Shown here: piece by piece, positions 1-6,572 of the stretch
How positions within the stretch are numbered: the stretch's first letter is position 1
How the letters are laid out: every line of letters begins with the position of its first letter
Assembly (NCBI GenBank): GCA_027057985.1
Contig: JALUTJ010000416.1
Span: 1-8,858 of the forward strand
DNA length: 8,858 nucleotides
DNA from: Chromatiales bacterium
Lineage (GTDB): Bacteria; Pseudomonadota; Gammaproteobacteria; UBA6429; Thiohalophilaceae
Direction of reading: 5' to 3'
Position numbers and translations under genes: made by a program
Notes under the pieces: model-generated
What the model was told of the DNA's origin: nothing
The model's database searches: none
The model's input: only the letters and a program-made list of their open reading frames with translations

Positions 1-247
1 TGTATAAGGTAGGATAAAAACCATATAAGAATAAATAATAAAAATAACAGGTATAAAAGCACTATTTAAAAGTTCAAGAAAAAAATTAAATTCAGGTTTA
101 TTACCTGCTGTTTGCTGTTGTTATGTTGCAGGGATCATAGTTTAAGAGCTGTTATCTCTGTGAACGATCAATCCTGATACAGGCTGTACAAATCAGGGTT
201 AATGTTTTAACCGTTTGTATAAAATGAGAAAGGGGATGGATTTAAGC
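1..247. other. Gene-free AT-rich leader upstream of coxB
   Basis: I see no convincing gene here. The first 90 bases are very AT-rich. Short inverted repeats follow: CAGGT/ACCTG at 93-97 and 103-107, and CCTGC/GCAGG at 104-108 and 128-132, and these two share bases. A TTGCAG hexamer (126-131) lies 18 bases before TGTTAT (150-155) and could be a weak promoter, but the match is too poor to call. The coxBAC promoter is presumably inside this stretch, since the operon has no other upstream space in the window. Confidence 0.5.
170..212 (+). promoter_or_regulatory. Overlapping alternative hairpins before coxB
   Basis: Two inverted repeats share bases just before the first cox gene. Arms 170-178 (AATCCTGAT) and 192-200 (ATCAGGGTT) pair with one G-U and a 13-base loop. 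Arms 197-202 (GGTTAA) and 207-212 (TTAACC) pair perfectly around a 4-base loop. Bases 197-200 belong to both, so the two stems cannot form together. This could be a leader RNA switch or a protein-binding dyad. No riboswitch family is recognised and a functional role is inference only. Confidence 0.3.
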
Positions 248-1372
248 ATGCTTAAACCAATAGCTGTAACAAGAGCATTAGCTAGTCTGGTATTAGTCAC
301 TATTACCAGTACTGCTTTTGCTGCCTACGATCTGAATTTGCCTGAACCGGCAGCACCTCTCACCCGACAGATGTTCGACCTGCATATGCTGACCACCTGG
401 ATCGCAACGATCATCATGGTAGTCATCATTGCGATAGTGGGTTATGCCATCATCAAGTTCCGTAAGTCAAAAAATTACGAAGCTGATCAGAATTTTCATA
501 CCAGTGCATTTGGTACCTGGTCCTGGATTCTGGTGCCGGTTATAGTGCTGGGTATCGACTTAACTATTGCCGGATCAGCCGGTGATGCACTGAAAGCAGT
601 CGAAGATTATTCACAGAAAAACGATGTCACCATCAAGGTTATCGGTTCACAGTGGAAATGGACCTATGAATATATGGATGATGGCATCAAGGTAGTTAGT
701 AATATGTTGCCGGAAGAAAAGGCCGGTAAACACTATTTACGTGCCGTTGATAATCCACTGGTGTTACCGGTAAACAAACGAATTCGCCTGCTACATACCG
801 CAACTGATGTAAACCATGCCTGGTGGGTACCGGAAATTGCCTATAAGAAAGATGCAATTCCCGGTTATATCAATGAAACATGGACAAAAATTGAGAAAGA
901 AGGCACCTACCGTGGTCAGTGTGCCGAGCTTTGTGGTACCGGCCATGCTTTTATGCCTATCGTGGTTGAAGCGGTAAGTGAAGAGAAATATGAAGCATGG
1001 AAAGCAAAACAGAAAATGGCACTGGCTCAGGCTCAGGCAGAGGCTTCCTCAGACAAAGTCTGGAGCAAAGATGAGTTGTACAGTAAAGGAGAGAAACTGT
1101 ACAACACTAATTGCGCCGCCTGTCACCAGGCAAATGGTGCAGGTATTCCGGGTGTGTTCCCGGCACTGGCGGGTAGCAAGATCGCGACCGGAGACAAGGC
1201 GGGTCATATAGACATTGTGCTTAATGGCAAGGCAGGTACCGCGATGGCGGCATGGGGCAAACAGCTCAATGACCTCGAAATTGCCGCAATTATTACCTAT
1301 GAGCGGAATGCCTGGGGCAATAACAAAAATGATACGGTTCAACCTGCTGATATCAAATCAGCACGCAAGTAA
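248..1372 (+). CDS. coxB: Cytochrome c oxidase subunit II with fused cytochrome c domain
   Basis: Subunit II of an aa3-type (caa3-like) terminal oxidase. It takes electrons from cytochrome c through CuA and passes them to subunit I. With the ATG at 248 the protein has 374 residues and begins with a clean signal peptide (residues 1-25, ending AFA before AYDL). AAGGGGATGGA lies just upstream. ATG at 224 or 236 or TTG at 215 would add residues ahead of the signal. Two membrane helices lie at about 47-69 and 89-109. CuA ligands are H190, C225, E227 (carbonyl), C229, H233 and M236, and the aromatic WKWTYEY patch is present. A C-terminal cytochrome c domain has CAACH (C289, C292, H293) and likely distal M333. 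Length and domain order match Pseudomonas CoxB as I recall it. Oddity: the helix-2 glutamate that opens the K channel in relatives (VEIIW context) is T90, and an aspartate (D104) sits within that helix. Confidence 0.96.
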   Translation: MLKPIAVTRALASLVLVTITSTAFAAYDLNLPEPAAPLTRQMFDLHMLTTWIATIIMVVIIAIVGYAIIKFRKSKNYEADQNFHTSAFGTWSWILVPVIVLGIDLTIAGSAGDALKAVEDYSQKNDVTIKVIGSQWKWTYEYMDDGIKVVSNMLPEEKAGKHYLRAVDNPLVLPVNKRIRLLHTATDVNHAWWVPEIAYKKDAIPGYINETWTKIEKEGTYRGQCAELCGTGHAFMPIVVEAVSEEKYEAWKAKQKMALAQAQAEASSDKVWSKDELYSKGEKLYNTNCAACHQANGAGIPGVFPALAGSKIATGDKAGHIDIVLNGKAGTAMAAWGKQLNDLEIAAIITYERNAWGNNKNDTVQPADIKSARK

Positions 1373-1387
1373 TCTGGAGAGTTAGCA

Positions 1388-3004
1388 ATGAGTGCAGTGA
1401 TTCATGAATCTGATTTAAATAGCGAAGCGCATCACCACGGACCTCCGACAGGTTTCAAGCGGTGGTTGTACAGTACCAATCATAAGGACATTGGTACCAT
1501 GTACCTGATCTTTGCCCTGGTGATGTTATTCCTTGGCGGGGCGATGGCCATGCTGATTCGGGCAGAGCTCTATATGCCGGGTCTGCAGATCGTCAACCCG
1601 GATTTATATAATAACCTGGTAACTGATCATGCCTTGATCATGGTATTTGGTCTGGTTATGCCCGCCGCAGCCGGTATGGCAAACTGGATGATACCGATGA
1701 TGATCGGAGCACCGGATATGGCCCTGCCGCGGATGAACAATATGAGTTTCTGGTTATTACCTGCAGCAGCAATTTTGCTGGTTTCATCACTCCTGGTTCA
1801 GTTCATCCCCGGAACCGGTACACCGGTCAATACCGGCTGGACACTGTACCCACCTTTATCGGTACAGGTAGGACTTGGGATGGATCTGCTGATTTTCTCG
1901 GTGCATCTGCTGGGTATTTCATCGATCATGGCATCGATTAATATCGTCACGACCATTCTTAATATGCGTGCTCCTGGTATGACCATGATGAAGATGCCAC
2001 TGTTCGTCTGGGCATGGTTCTTTACCGGCCTGTTACTGATTATCATTATGCCGGTACTGGCCGGTGGTGTTACCATGCTGCTGTTTGACCGTCACTTTGG
2101 TACTAGTTTCTTTGATGCCGCAGGTGGTGGTGACCCGGTTCTGTTCCAGCACCTGTTCTGGTTCTTCGGCCATCCGGAAGTCTATGTTCTGTTACTGCCT
2201 TCCATTGGTGTGCTGGGTATGGTTATTCCAACCTTTTCACGCAAGCCACTGTTTGGTTACAAGCCTCTGGTTTATTTCATGGGCTTCCTTTTCGCCCTGG
2301 GCCTTATCGTCTGGGCGCACCACCAGTACACCATCGGTATGTCACTGGGCGCAACTACCTACTTTATGATAGGTACCATCCTGATCTCGATCCCGGTGGG
2401 GCTGATGATCTTTAATTTCATCTTTACCATGTGGCGTGGTTCGATGACATTCGAAACACCGATGCTGTTTGCGATCGCCATTATCCTGATGTTCTCCTTT
2501 GCCGGGGTAACAGGGGTTATGCTCGCGGTGGTACCGGCTGATCTGCAATATCATGATACCTACTTCGTGGTGGCACACTTCCACTATGCTCTGATACCGG
2601 GTGCAGTATTCGGCCTTTATGCCGGGGTATTCTACTGGCTGCCGAAGTGGACTGGCCATATGTATGATGAAAAGCTGGGCAAGATTTTCTTCTGGTGGAC
2701 AACACTGTCCTTTAACCTGACATTCTTCCCGCAGCACTTCTCCGGTCTTGCCGGTATGCCACGTCGTATCATTGACTACAATATCCAGTATATTGAGTTT
2801 AACCAGATATCCAGTATCGGTGCTTTCCTCTTCGGTCTTTCTCACCTGTTGTTCCTGTATATCATTATTAAAACAGTGAAAGGCGGAGAAAAAGCACCGG
2901 CCAAGCCGTGGGATGGCGCACAAATTGGAACACCGGGTCTGGAATGGACCTTACCATCTCCACCACCGTTCCATAGCTTTACCACGCCTCCAGAGGTGAA
3001 GTAA
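1388..3004 (+). CDS. coxA: Cytochrome c oxidase subunit I, A1-type, lacking canonical K-channel residues
   Basis: Catalytic subunit (538 residues, about 12 membrane helices) that reduces O2 at a haem a3-CuB site and pumps protons. It starts 15 bases after coxB with GGAG upstream. Ligands visible: H81 and H399 (haem a), H397 (haem a3), H262, H311 and H312 (CuB). HPEVY supplies E264 and Y266, the Glu286 and cross-linked Tyr288 equivalents that mark the A1 family. D-channel residues are intact: N99, D110, N117, S178 and S179. From D110 to H399 the offset to Rhodobacter sphaeroides numbering is a constant 22, so positions can be read across. The K channel is not conserved: Lys362 is M340 (IPVGLMIFNF), Thr359 is V337 and Ser299 is G277, while Thr352 is kept as T330. 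The remainder closely resembles Pseudomonas CoxA, including the C-terminal PAKPWDGA and LEWTLPSPPP motifs. Confidence 0.97.
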   Translation: MSAVIHESDLNSEAHHHGPPTGFKRWLYSTNHKDIGTMYLIFALVMLFLGGAMAMLIRAELYMPGLQIVNPDLYNNLVTDHALIMVFGLVMPAAAGMANWMIPMMIGAPDMALPRMNNMSFWLLPAAAILLVSSLLVQFIPGTGTPVNTGWTLYPPLSVQVGLGMDLLIFSVHLLGISSIMASINIVTTILNMRAPGMTMMKMPLFVWAWFFTGLLLIIIMPVLAGGVTMLLFDRHFGTSFFDAAGGGDPVLFQHLFWFFGHPEVYVLLLPSIGVLGMVIPTFSRKPLFGYKPLVYFMGFLFALGLIVWAHHQYTIGMSLGATTYFMIGTILISIPVGLMIFNFIFTMWRGSMTFETPMLFAIAIILMFSFAGVTGVMLAVVPADLQYHDTYFVVAHFHYALIPGAVFGLYAGVFYWLPKWTGHMYDEKLGKIFFWWTTLSFNLTFFPQHFSGLAGMPRRIIDYNIQYIEFNQISSIGAFLFGLSHLLFLYIIIKTVKGGEKAPAKPWDGAQIGTPGLEWTLPSPPPFHSFTTPPEVK

Positions 3005-3013
3005 GAAAATAAT

Positions 3014-3041
3014 TACCAGGCTGAAATGATCCAGCCTGGTA
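3014..3041 (+). other. Perfect 10-bp hairpin between coxA and the small assembly gene
   Basis: TACCAGGCTG (3014-3023) and CAGCCTGGTA (3032-3041) form a perfect stem with an 8-base loop, ten bases after the coxA stop. The bases that follow (TTTATAAA) are not a true U-run, so it is a weak terminator at best. A hairpin here would suit partial termination or 3' end protection of the coxBA part of the transcript, so that the assembly gene ctaG is made at lower level than the structural subunits. That role is inference. Confidence 0.6.
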
Positions 3042-3063
3042 TTTATAAACAGGAATAAAAGAA

Positions 3064-3198
3064 ATGACGAAAGAAGATTCAACAGAAGAACAACAATTAC
3101 GCAAGTCCAACCTCAGGGTAGCGATTATCCTGGGTGTGATTGCACTTATGGTTGCTTTATCGCCTTTTTATTTTCTTAACCGGGTGGTGATTAACTGA
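3064..3198 (+). CDS. Small single-helix cytochrome oxidase assembly protein
   Basis: A 44-residue protein. AGGA at 3051-3054 lies nine bases before its ATG, and its TGA shares one base with the ctaG start (TGATG), which implies translational coupling. A charged N-terminus (MTKEDSTEEQQLRKSNLR) precedes one hydrophobic helix at about residues 19-39 and a short tail. The RxxNLR-then-helix pattern and the place directly before ctaG fit the family often annotated as cytochrome oxidase small assembly protein in beta- and gammaproteobacteria. Its biochemical role is not established. By position it probably acts with CtaG in copper insertion, or tethers CtaG to nascent subunit I. Confidence 0.8.
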   Translation: MTKEDSTEEQQLRKSNLRVAIILGVIALMVALSPFYFLNRVVIN

Positions 3199-3794
3199 TG
3201 AGTGAACAGCAGCAACAGGGCGTAACAAAGAAGAATACCAGGACGGTACGCTGGATGCTCCTGCTTGTTGTTGGCATGTTTGGATTTGGTTTTGCCATGG
3301 TGCCATTGTATAACCTGTTATGCTCGGTCACCGGTCTTAATGGTAGTACAACTGGACGAATTTCAGAGTCCAGTTTTACAAAATCAGATGTCGATTACAG
3401 CCGTACCATTACGGTAACATTTGATTCGACGATTAATGCGGATTTGCCCTGGGAATTTCGCCCATTGATAAAAAAAGTTACCGTTCATCCGGGCGAATTT
3501 AGAACGGTAAAATATTATGTAAAAAATAAATCCGATAAAACAATCAAGGCACAGGCTATACCAGGAATTACACCCTGGCAGGCAACATCACATTTCCATA
3601 AAGCAGAATGTTTCTGTTTTACACAGCAAACTCTGAAGCCAGGAGAGGAAAAAGAAATGCCTTTGCGCTTCGTGGTAACGAAAGATTTACCACAGGGGTA
3701 TAACACGATAACTCTCTCTTACACCTTTATGGATACAGATAGAAGTAAATTAAAAACGGTGAGCCATGTTCCTTCAACTCACAAAACATTGTAA
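3198..3794 (+). CDS. ctaG: Cytochrome c oxidase assembly protein CtaG (Cox11), CuB insertion
   Basis: Cox11-type copper chaperone of 198 residues that delivers copper to the CuB site of subunit I. A short cytoplasmic N-terminus leads into one membrane helix (about residues 19-37) ending in the family motif VPLYNLLCSVTGLNG with C42. A periplasmic immunoglobulin-like beta domain follows. The copper-binding CFCF motif is present (C138 and C140), followed by TQQTLKPGE. The start overlaps the stop of the preceding small gene by one base. There is only a weak GGTGG ribosome site inside that gene, so translation is probably coupled. Position between coxA and coxC is standard for Pseudomonas-like loci. 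Confidence 0.96.
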   Translation: MSEQQQQGVTKKNTRTVRWMLLLVVGMFGFGFAMVPLYNLLCSVTGLNGSTTGRISESSFTKSDVDYSRTITVTFDSTINADLPWEFRPLIKKVTVHPGEFRTVKYYVKNKSDKTIKAQAIPGITPWQATSHFHKAECFCFTQQTLKPGEEKEMPLRFVVTKDLPQGYNTITLSYTFMDTDRSKLKTVSHVPSTHKTL

Positions 3795-3840
3795 TACGGA
3801 AGCTAACCTTAAAAAATATATTAAAATATAAGGGGAAGAC

Positions 3841-4710
3841 ATGAGTACTGCAGATCAATACTTTATACCGGAACCCAGCCGCTGGCCTATTGTCGCGGTA
3901 ACAGGATTGTTCTTTACCGTTCTGGGAATTGCCTTATGGGTTAATGATGTCAATATCGGACCCTATTCCGTTATCCTGGGTATGCTGGTTGTTGCCTACC
4001 TGTTCTTTGGCTGGTTCGGAGATGTTATCGATGAAAGCCTGTCGAACAAGTATAACAAGGAAGTCGATCGATCATTCCGCCAGGGTATGTTCTGGTTTAT
4101 CACCTCGGAAGTGTTCTTCTTTGCCAGTTTCTTTGCCAGTCTCTATTACTTCCGTAATATCTCGCTTCCATACCTTGGTGGCGAAGGCCATCTGGGAGAG
4201 TCGCATATCCTGTGGGAAGGCTTTAAGTACAGCTGGCCACTGGTCAATCTCCCGGATGGTACAAACTATACCCAGTTAAAAGAGCCCATGGGCGCTGCTG
4301 GTATTCCGGCTTATAATACCGCTATCCTTCTCACCAGTGGTGTAACCCTGACCTGGGCGCACTGGGCACTGAAAAAAGGTAGCAAGGGTCAGTTGATGCT
4401 GGGCATGTTCCTGACCATTGCCCTGGGTGTAACCTTCTTTGCCTTACAGGCTTATGAATACATGCATGCCTATAAGGAAATGGGACTAACACTGAATTCA
4501 GGTATCTATGGTTCAACTTTCTATATGTTAACGGGCTTCCATGGCCTGCATGTGACCATTGGTACGATAATGCTGATTGTTATCACGGTACGTTGCGCCA
4601 AGGATCATTTTACAAAGGATAATCACTTTGCGTTTGAAGGTGTGGCCTGGTACTGGCACTTTGTTGACGTGGTCTGGTTAGGTCTTTATATCTTTGTTTA
4701 CTGGTTGTAG
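3841..4710 (+). CDS. coxC: Cytochrome c oxidase subunit III
   Basis: Subunit III, 289 residues, with about seven membrane helices in the usual two-plus-five layout. It binds lipid and stabilises subunit I, keeping proton uptake through the D channel steady; it carries no redox metal. Family motifs: RQGMFWFITSEVFFFASFFA with the conserved glutamate at residue 90, FHGLHVTIGT, and the C-terminal FEGVAWYWHFVDVVWLGLY. A strong ribosome site (AAGGGGA, 3830-3836) sits just before the ATG, 46 bases after ctaG. This is the last gene before the terminator at 4734-4762. Retention of subunit III agrees with an intact D channel in CoxA. Confidence 0.97.
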   Translation: MSTADQYFIPEPSRWPIVAVTGLFFTVLGIALWVNDVNIGPYSVILGMLVVAYLFFGWFGDVIDESLSNKYNKEVDRSFRQGMFWFITSEVFFFASFFASLYYFRNISLPYLGGEGHLGESHILWEGFKYSWPLVNLPDGTNYTQLKEPMGAAGIPAYNTAILLTSGVTLTWAHWALKKGSKGQLMLGMFLTIALGVTFFALQAYEYMHAYKEMGLTLNSGIYGSTFYMLTGFHGLHVTIGTIMLIVITVRCAKDHFTKDNHFAFEGVAWYWHFVDVVWLGLYIFVYWL

Positions 4711-4733
4711 CTAAAGATAGATCTGGAATAAGC

Positions 4734-4762
4734 AAACGCCCCGCAAATCCGGGGCGTTTTTT
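4734..4762 (+). terminator. Rho-independent terminator of the cox operon
   Basis: AAACGCCCCG (4734-4743) pairs perfectly with CGGGGCGTTT (4750-4759) around a 6-base loop, and T residues continue to 4762. It lies 24 bases after coxC. The convergent minus-strand gene ends at 4774, so the stem may stop transcripts from both sides, though the minus-strand U-tract is weaker. Confidence 0.93.
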
Positions 4763-4773
4763 ATTGATTAAAA

Positions 4774-4980
4774 TTAACCGTTGAGACCATGGGGTTGAAT
4801 CAGACCCATAGAATAGGCAACGATAATAAGGGTAAAGAGTGAAACTGAAAGTGCGACACGCACGGTAAGCGAGGTAACAACCCGGTTTCCTTTGCCCTGG
4901 TCCCTGGCGAGAAAGAACATACCCGAACCAAGACTAAGTAAAATAAGAATGAAATTAATGACAATAAGTGTTTTAATCAT
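4774..4980 (-). CDS. DUF2909-family two-helix membrane protein
   Basis: Small protein of 68 residues if read from the ATG at 4980. An upstream in-frame ATG at 5007 would give 77. I prefer 4980 because the predicted protein then begins MIKTLIVINF, as relatives do, and CGGGT lies at a usable distance. The ATG at 5007 has no ribosome site. Two hydrophobic segments (roughly residues 3-22 and 40-58 of the short form) flank a basic loop, and the end GLIQPHGLNG recalls the conserved family tail. Family members (twin transmembrane protein, DUF2909) sit inverted between coxC and SURF1 in Pseudomonas-like oxidase loci. Function unknown; a role in oxidase assembly is inferred from location. Confidence 0.8.
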   Translation of the reverse strand: MIKTLIVINFILILLSLGSGMFFLARDQGKGNRVVTSLTVRVALSVSLFTLIIVAYSMGLIQPHGLNG

Positions 4981-5006
4981 GACAGATACCCGTTTTAATA
5001 TGGTCA

Positions 5007-5012
5007 TATAAT
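5007..5012 (+). promoter_or_regulatory. Possible -10 box for the SURF1 unit
   Basis: A perfect TATAAT lies 12 bases before the SURF1 ATG at 5025. No good -35 hexamer stands at 16-18 bases (ATGACA at 4979-4984 is 22 bases away). If used, transcription would begin about six bases before the start codon, which gives a nearly leaderless mRNA and agrees with the absence of a ribosome site. This AT-rich stretch could equally arise by chance. Confidence 0.35.
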
Positions 5013-5024
5013 ACTAGCACAGAA

Positions 5025-5756
5025 ATGCAGATTTTAAATTATCAATTCCGCTTCTCTTTATTGGGTACAATCATGGCTGTACTTGGAATTGCGCTTTTTT
5101 CCGCACTTGGCACCTGGCAGGTTTTTCGCGCACTGGAAAAACAGCAATTACAACAGGAAATGCAACAGAAATTACAACAACCCCCATATGTACTGAATAA
5201 CAATCCTGACAGTATCGAAAAGAGAAAATTTACCAATGTTGAGGTAACTGGTTACTTTGATAAAAAAGGAGAGATCCTGATTGATAATATCAAGCAGGAT
5301 GGAAAAGCCGGTTACCATGTTCTGACACCATTGAAACTCGCGAATAGCGACAGGGTGATTATAATTAATCGGGGCTGGATACCACTTGGCAGGGACCGGC
5401 GGATTTTGCCAAATATCGAGACACCGGCAACAAAAGTTCGGGTCAAAGGAATGCTGGCACCACCGCGATCAAAACCGCCTTTAATTCTTGGTAAGCTGGA
5501 TACCTCCTCCAGAGTGTGGTTGTATTATGATGCAGATGCCTACGCAAAAAAATTTAATTACAGGCTTTTACCGCTCGTCGTGTTGCAGGATAAAGATGAC
5601 GCGAATGGATTTGTCCGTAAATGGCCTAAATATGACGCTAAAGTATCGATGCATGTTGGCTATGCAATTCAATGGTATGTTTTTGCCCTGATCGTGCTGG
5701 CAACTTATATTGGTATTAATTTAAGAAAAGTAAAACAGGAAAGTGAGAACGAATGA
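5025..5756 (+). CDS. SURF1-family cytochrome oxidase assembly protein
   Basis: SURF1 (Shy1) protein of 243 residues that helps place haem a in subunit I. It has the family layout of two terminal membrane helices around a periplasmic domain: helix 1 at about 10-28 followed by LGTWQVFRALEK, then GYHVLTPL (97-103), INRGWIP (114-120), and the C-terminal HVGYAIQWY, whose H210 is the likely haem-contacting histidine before or within helix 2 (about 212-232). A glutamine-rich stretch (residues 40-52) follows helix 1. The start at 5025 has no recognisable ribosome site, but it is needed for a full first helix. It overlaps the next gene by ATGA, so the two are translated together. Confidence 0.93.
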   Translation: MQILNYQFRFSLLGTIMAVLGIALFSALGTWQVFRALEKQQLQQEMQQKLQQPPYVLNNNPDSIEKRKFTNVEVTGYFDKKGEILIDNIKQDGKAGYHVLTPLKLANSDRVIIINRGWIPLGRDRRILPNIETPATKVRVKGMLAPPRSKPPLILGKLDTSSRVWLYYDADAYAKKFNYRLLPLVVLQDKDDANGFVRKWPKYDAKVSMHVGYAIQWYVFALIVLATYIGINLRKVKQESENE

Positions 5757-6370
5757 GTCCAGAAAATACAGCAGGAAATAAAAAAAGAAGTACACGCACC
5801 CTGTGGATCATGGTGCTGTTGTTTGGCTTACCCTACGTAGCCGCTTTTTATTTCTATTTTAACCGCGATACACTTGGCCCGGAAATGGCCAGTAATTACG
5901 GTACCATTATTACCCCGGCAAGACCAATACTCAATGTACCGCTGACACGGATTGATAATACTAAAATCAGTAGTTCTGATTTAAAGGGCAAGTGGTTGCT
6001 GGTTTCTATTGGCAGCAGTTACTGTAACAGGGAATGCATGGATAACCTGTACAAGTTAAGACAGATCAAAAAAGCGGTTGGTCAGGAACATAAACGGATT
6101 CGCAAGGTCTTTTTTCTCAAGGATACTGGAAATCTTGGTGAATTTAAGAAACTTCTAAAAGAATATCATGGTATGGATGTTTTTATTCCAGAAGGTAAGG
6201 ATTACTTCAAGTTTCTCTCTGGGTTCCATTACCAGGGTGGGGAAGTCAAAGATGGCGTCTTTATCGTTGATCCGCTCGGCAACTACATGATGATGTATCC
6301 ACCCGGGGCTGATGCGATGAAAATGTTAAGGGATGTCGAACGTCTGCTCAAGGTTTCACGTATCGGGTAA
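5753..6370 (+). CDS. Membrane-anchored SCO-like thioredoxin-fold protein
   Basis: A 205-residue protein: short basic N-terminus, one membrane helix (about 17-36), then a periplasmic thioredoxin-like domain. The core has GKWLLVSIGSSYCNRECMDN with a CxxxC pair (C91 and C95) spaced as in SCO copper chaperones. A SCO-like C-terminal strand FIVDPLGNYMMMYPPG leads to a final helix. The conserved third copper ligand of SCO, the histidine in a VDH context before the last strand, is absent: the window reads EVKDGVF, with the nearest histidine at H159. It is the positional equivalent of the gene after SURF1 in Pseudomonas (PA0111, from memory). A thiol-redox or copper role in CuA or CuB assembly is inferred. 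The start overlaps SURF1 by four bases. Confidence 0.8.
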   Translation: MSPENTAGNKKRSTRTLWIMVLLFGLPYVAAFYFYFNRDTLGPEMASNYGTIITPARPILNVPLTRIDNTKISSSDLKGKWLLVSIGSSYCNRECMDNLYKLRQIKKAVGQEHKRIRKVFFLKDTGNLGEFKKLLKEYHGMDVFIPEGKDYFKFLSGFHYQGGEVKDGVFIVDPLGNYMMMYPPGADAMKMLRDVERLLKVSRIG

Positions 6371-6410
6371 TACAAATTAGCGTCTCAGTTAATATCAGGA
6401 TTTTTCTAAC

Positions 6411-6431
6411 AGGTAGCTGTTACAGTTACCT
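6411..6431 (+). other. Hairpin after the SCO-like gene
   Basis: AGGTAGCTG (6411-6419) pairs with CAGTTACCT (6423-6431), one pair being G-U, around a TTA loop, 40 bases after the stop at 6370. The bases after it (GTATCCTTTGAT) lack a proper U-run. It may act as a weak terminator or 3' end stem for the SURF1 unit. Confidence 0.4.
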
Positions 6432-6459
6432 GTATCCTTTGATATCTCAGACACTCATA

Positions 6460-6572
6460 GGAGGTAGAAAGCTGTTGGCGGATCAAGACCGTGGGCCGCA
6501 GGGATAGCGGCCCCCGAGCCTACAGGGATGTATTTACGGCGTGTCTTGATCGGCAATAGCTGAATTACCTCC
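6460..6572. repeat. 113-base GC-rich palindromic element, likely dispersed repeat
   Basis: The element is bounded by 30-base imperfect inverted arms. GGAGGTA (6460-6466) matches TACCTCC (6566-6572), AGCTGTTGGC (6470-6479) nearly matches GGCAATAGCT (6552-6561), and GATCAAGAC (6481-6489) matches GTCTTGATC (6543-6551). The 53-base centre holds a perfect small hairpin, GGGCCGC (6493-6499) with GCGGCCC (6507-6513), and CAGGGAT occurs twice (6499-6505 and 6523-6529). Its base composition is far richer in G+C than the AT-rich flanks. I have a sense, not a proof, that this ATGTATTTACGGCGTGTCTT type of sequence recurs between genes in marine and sulfur-oxidising gammaproteobacteria. It sits between convergent genes, where such elements often accumulate, and could also act as a two-way terminator. 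Confidence 0.7.

Noticed and set aside
215..247. Upstream TTG, ATG (224) and ATG (236) starts for coxB
   Set aside because: They add residues ahead of a standard signal peptide; ATG at 248 gives a proper signal and the usual 374-residue length.
2405..2407. The Met340 codon as a sequencing error (AAG to ATG is one base)
   Set aside because: Other K-channel positions in CoxA and CoxB are changed too, so a single error cannot explain the pattern; it should still be confirmed from reads.
2342..2923. A 193-codon open frame on the minus strand inside coxA
   Set aside because: It lies fully antisense to strongly conserved coxA, has no family resemblance and no ribosome site; it is a by-product of coxA codon use.
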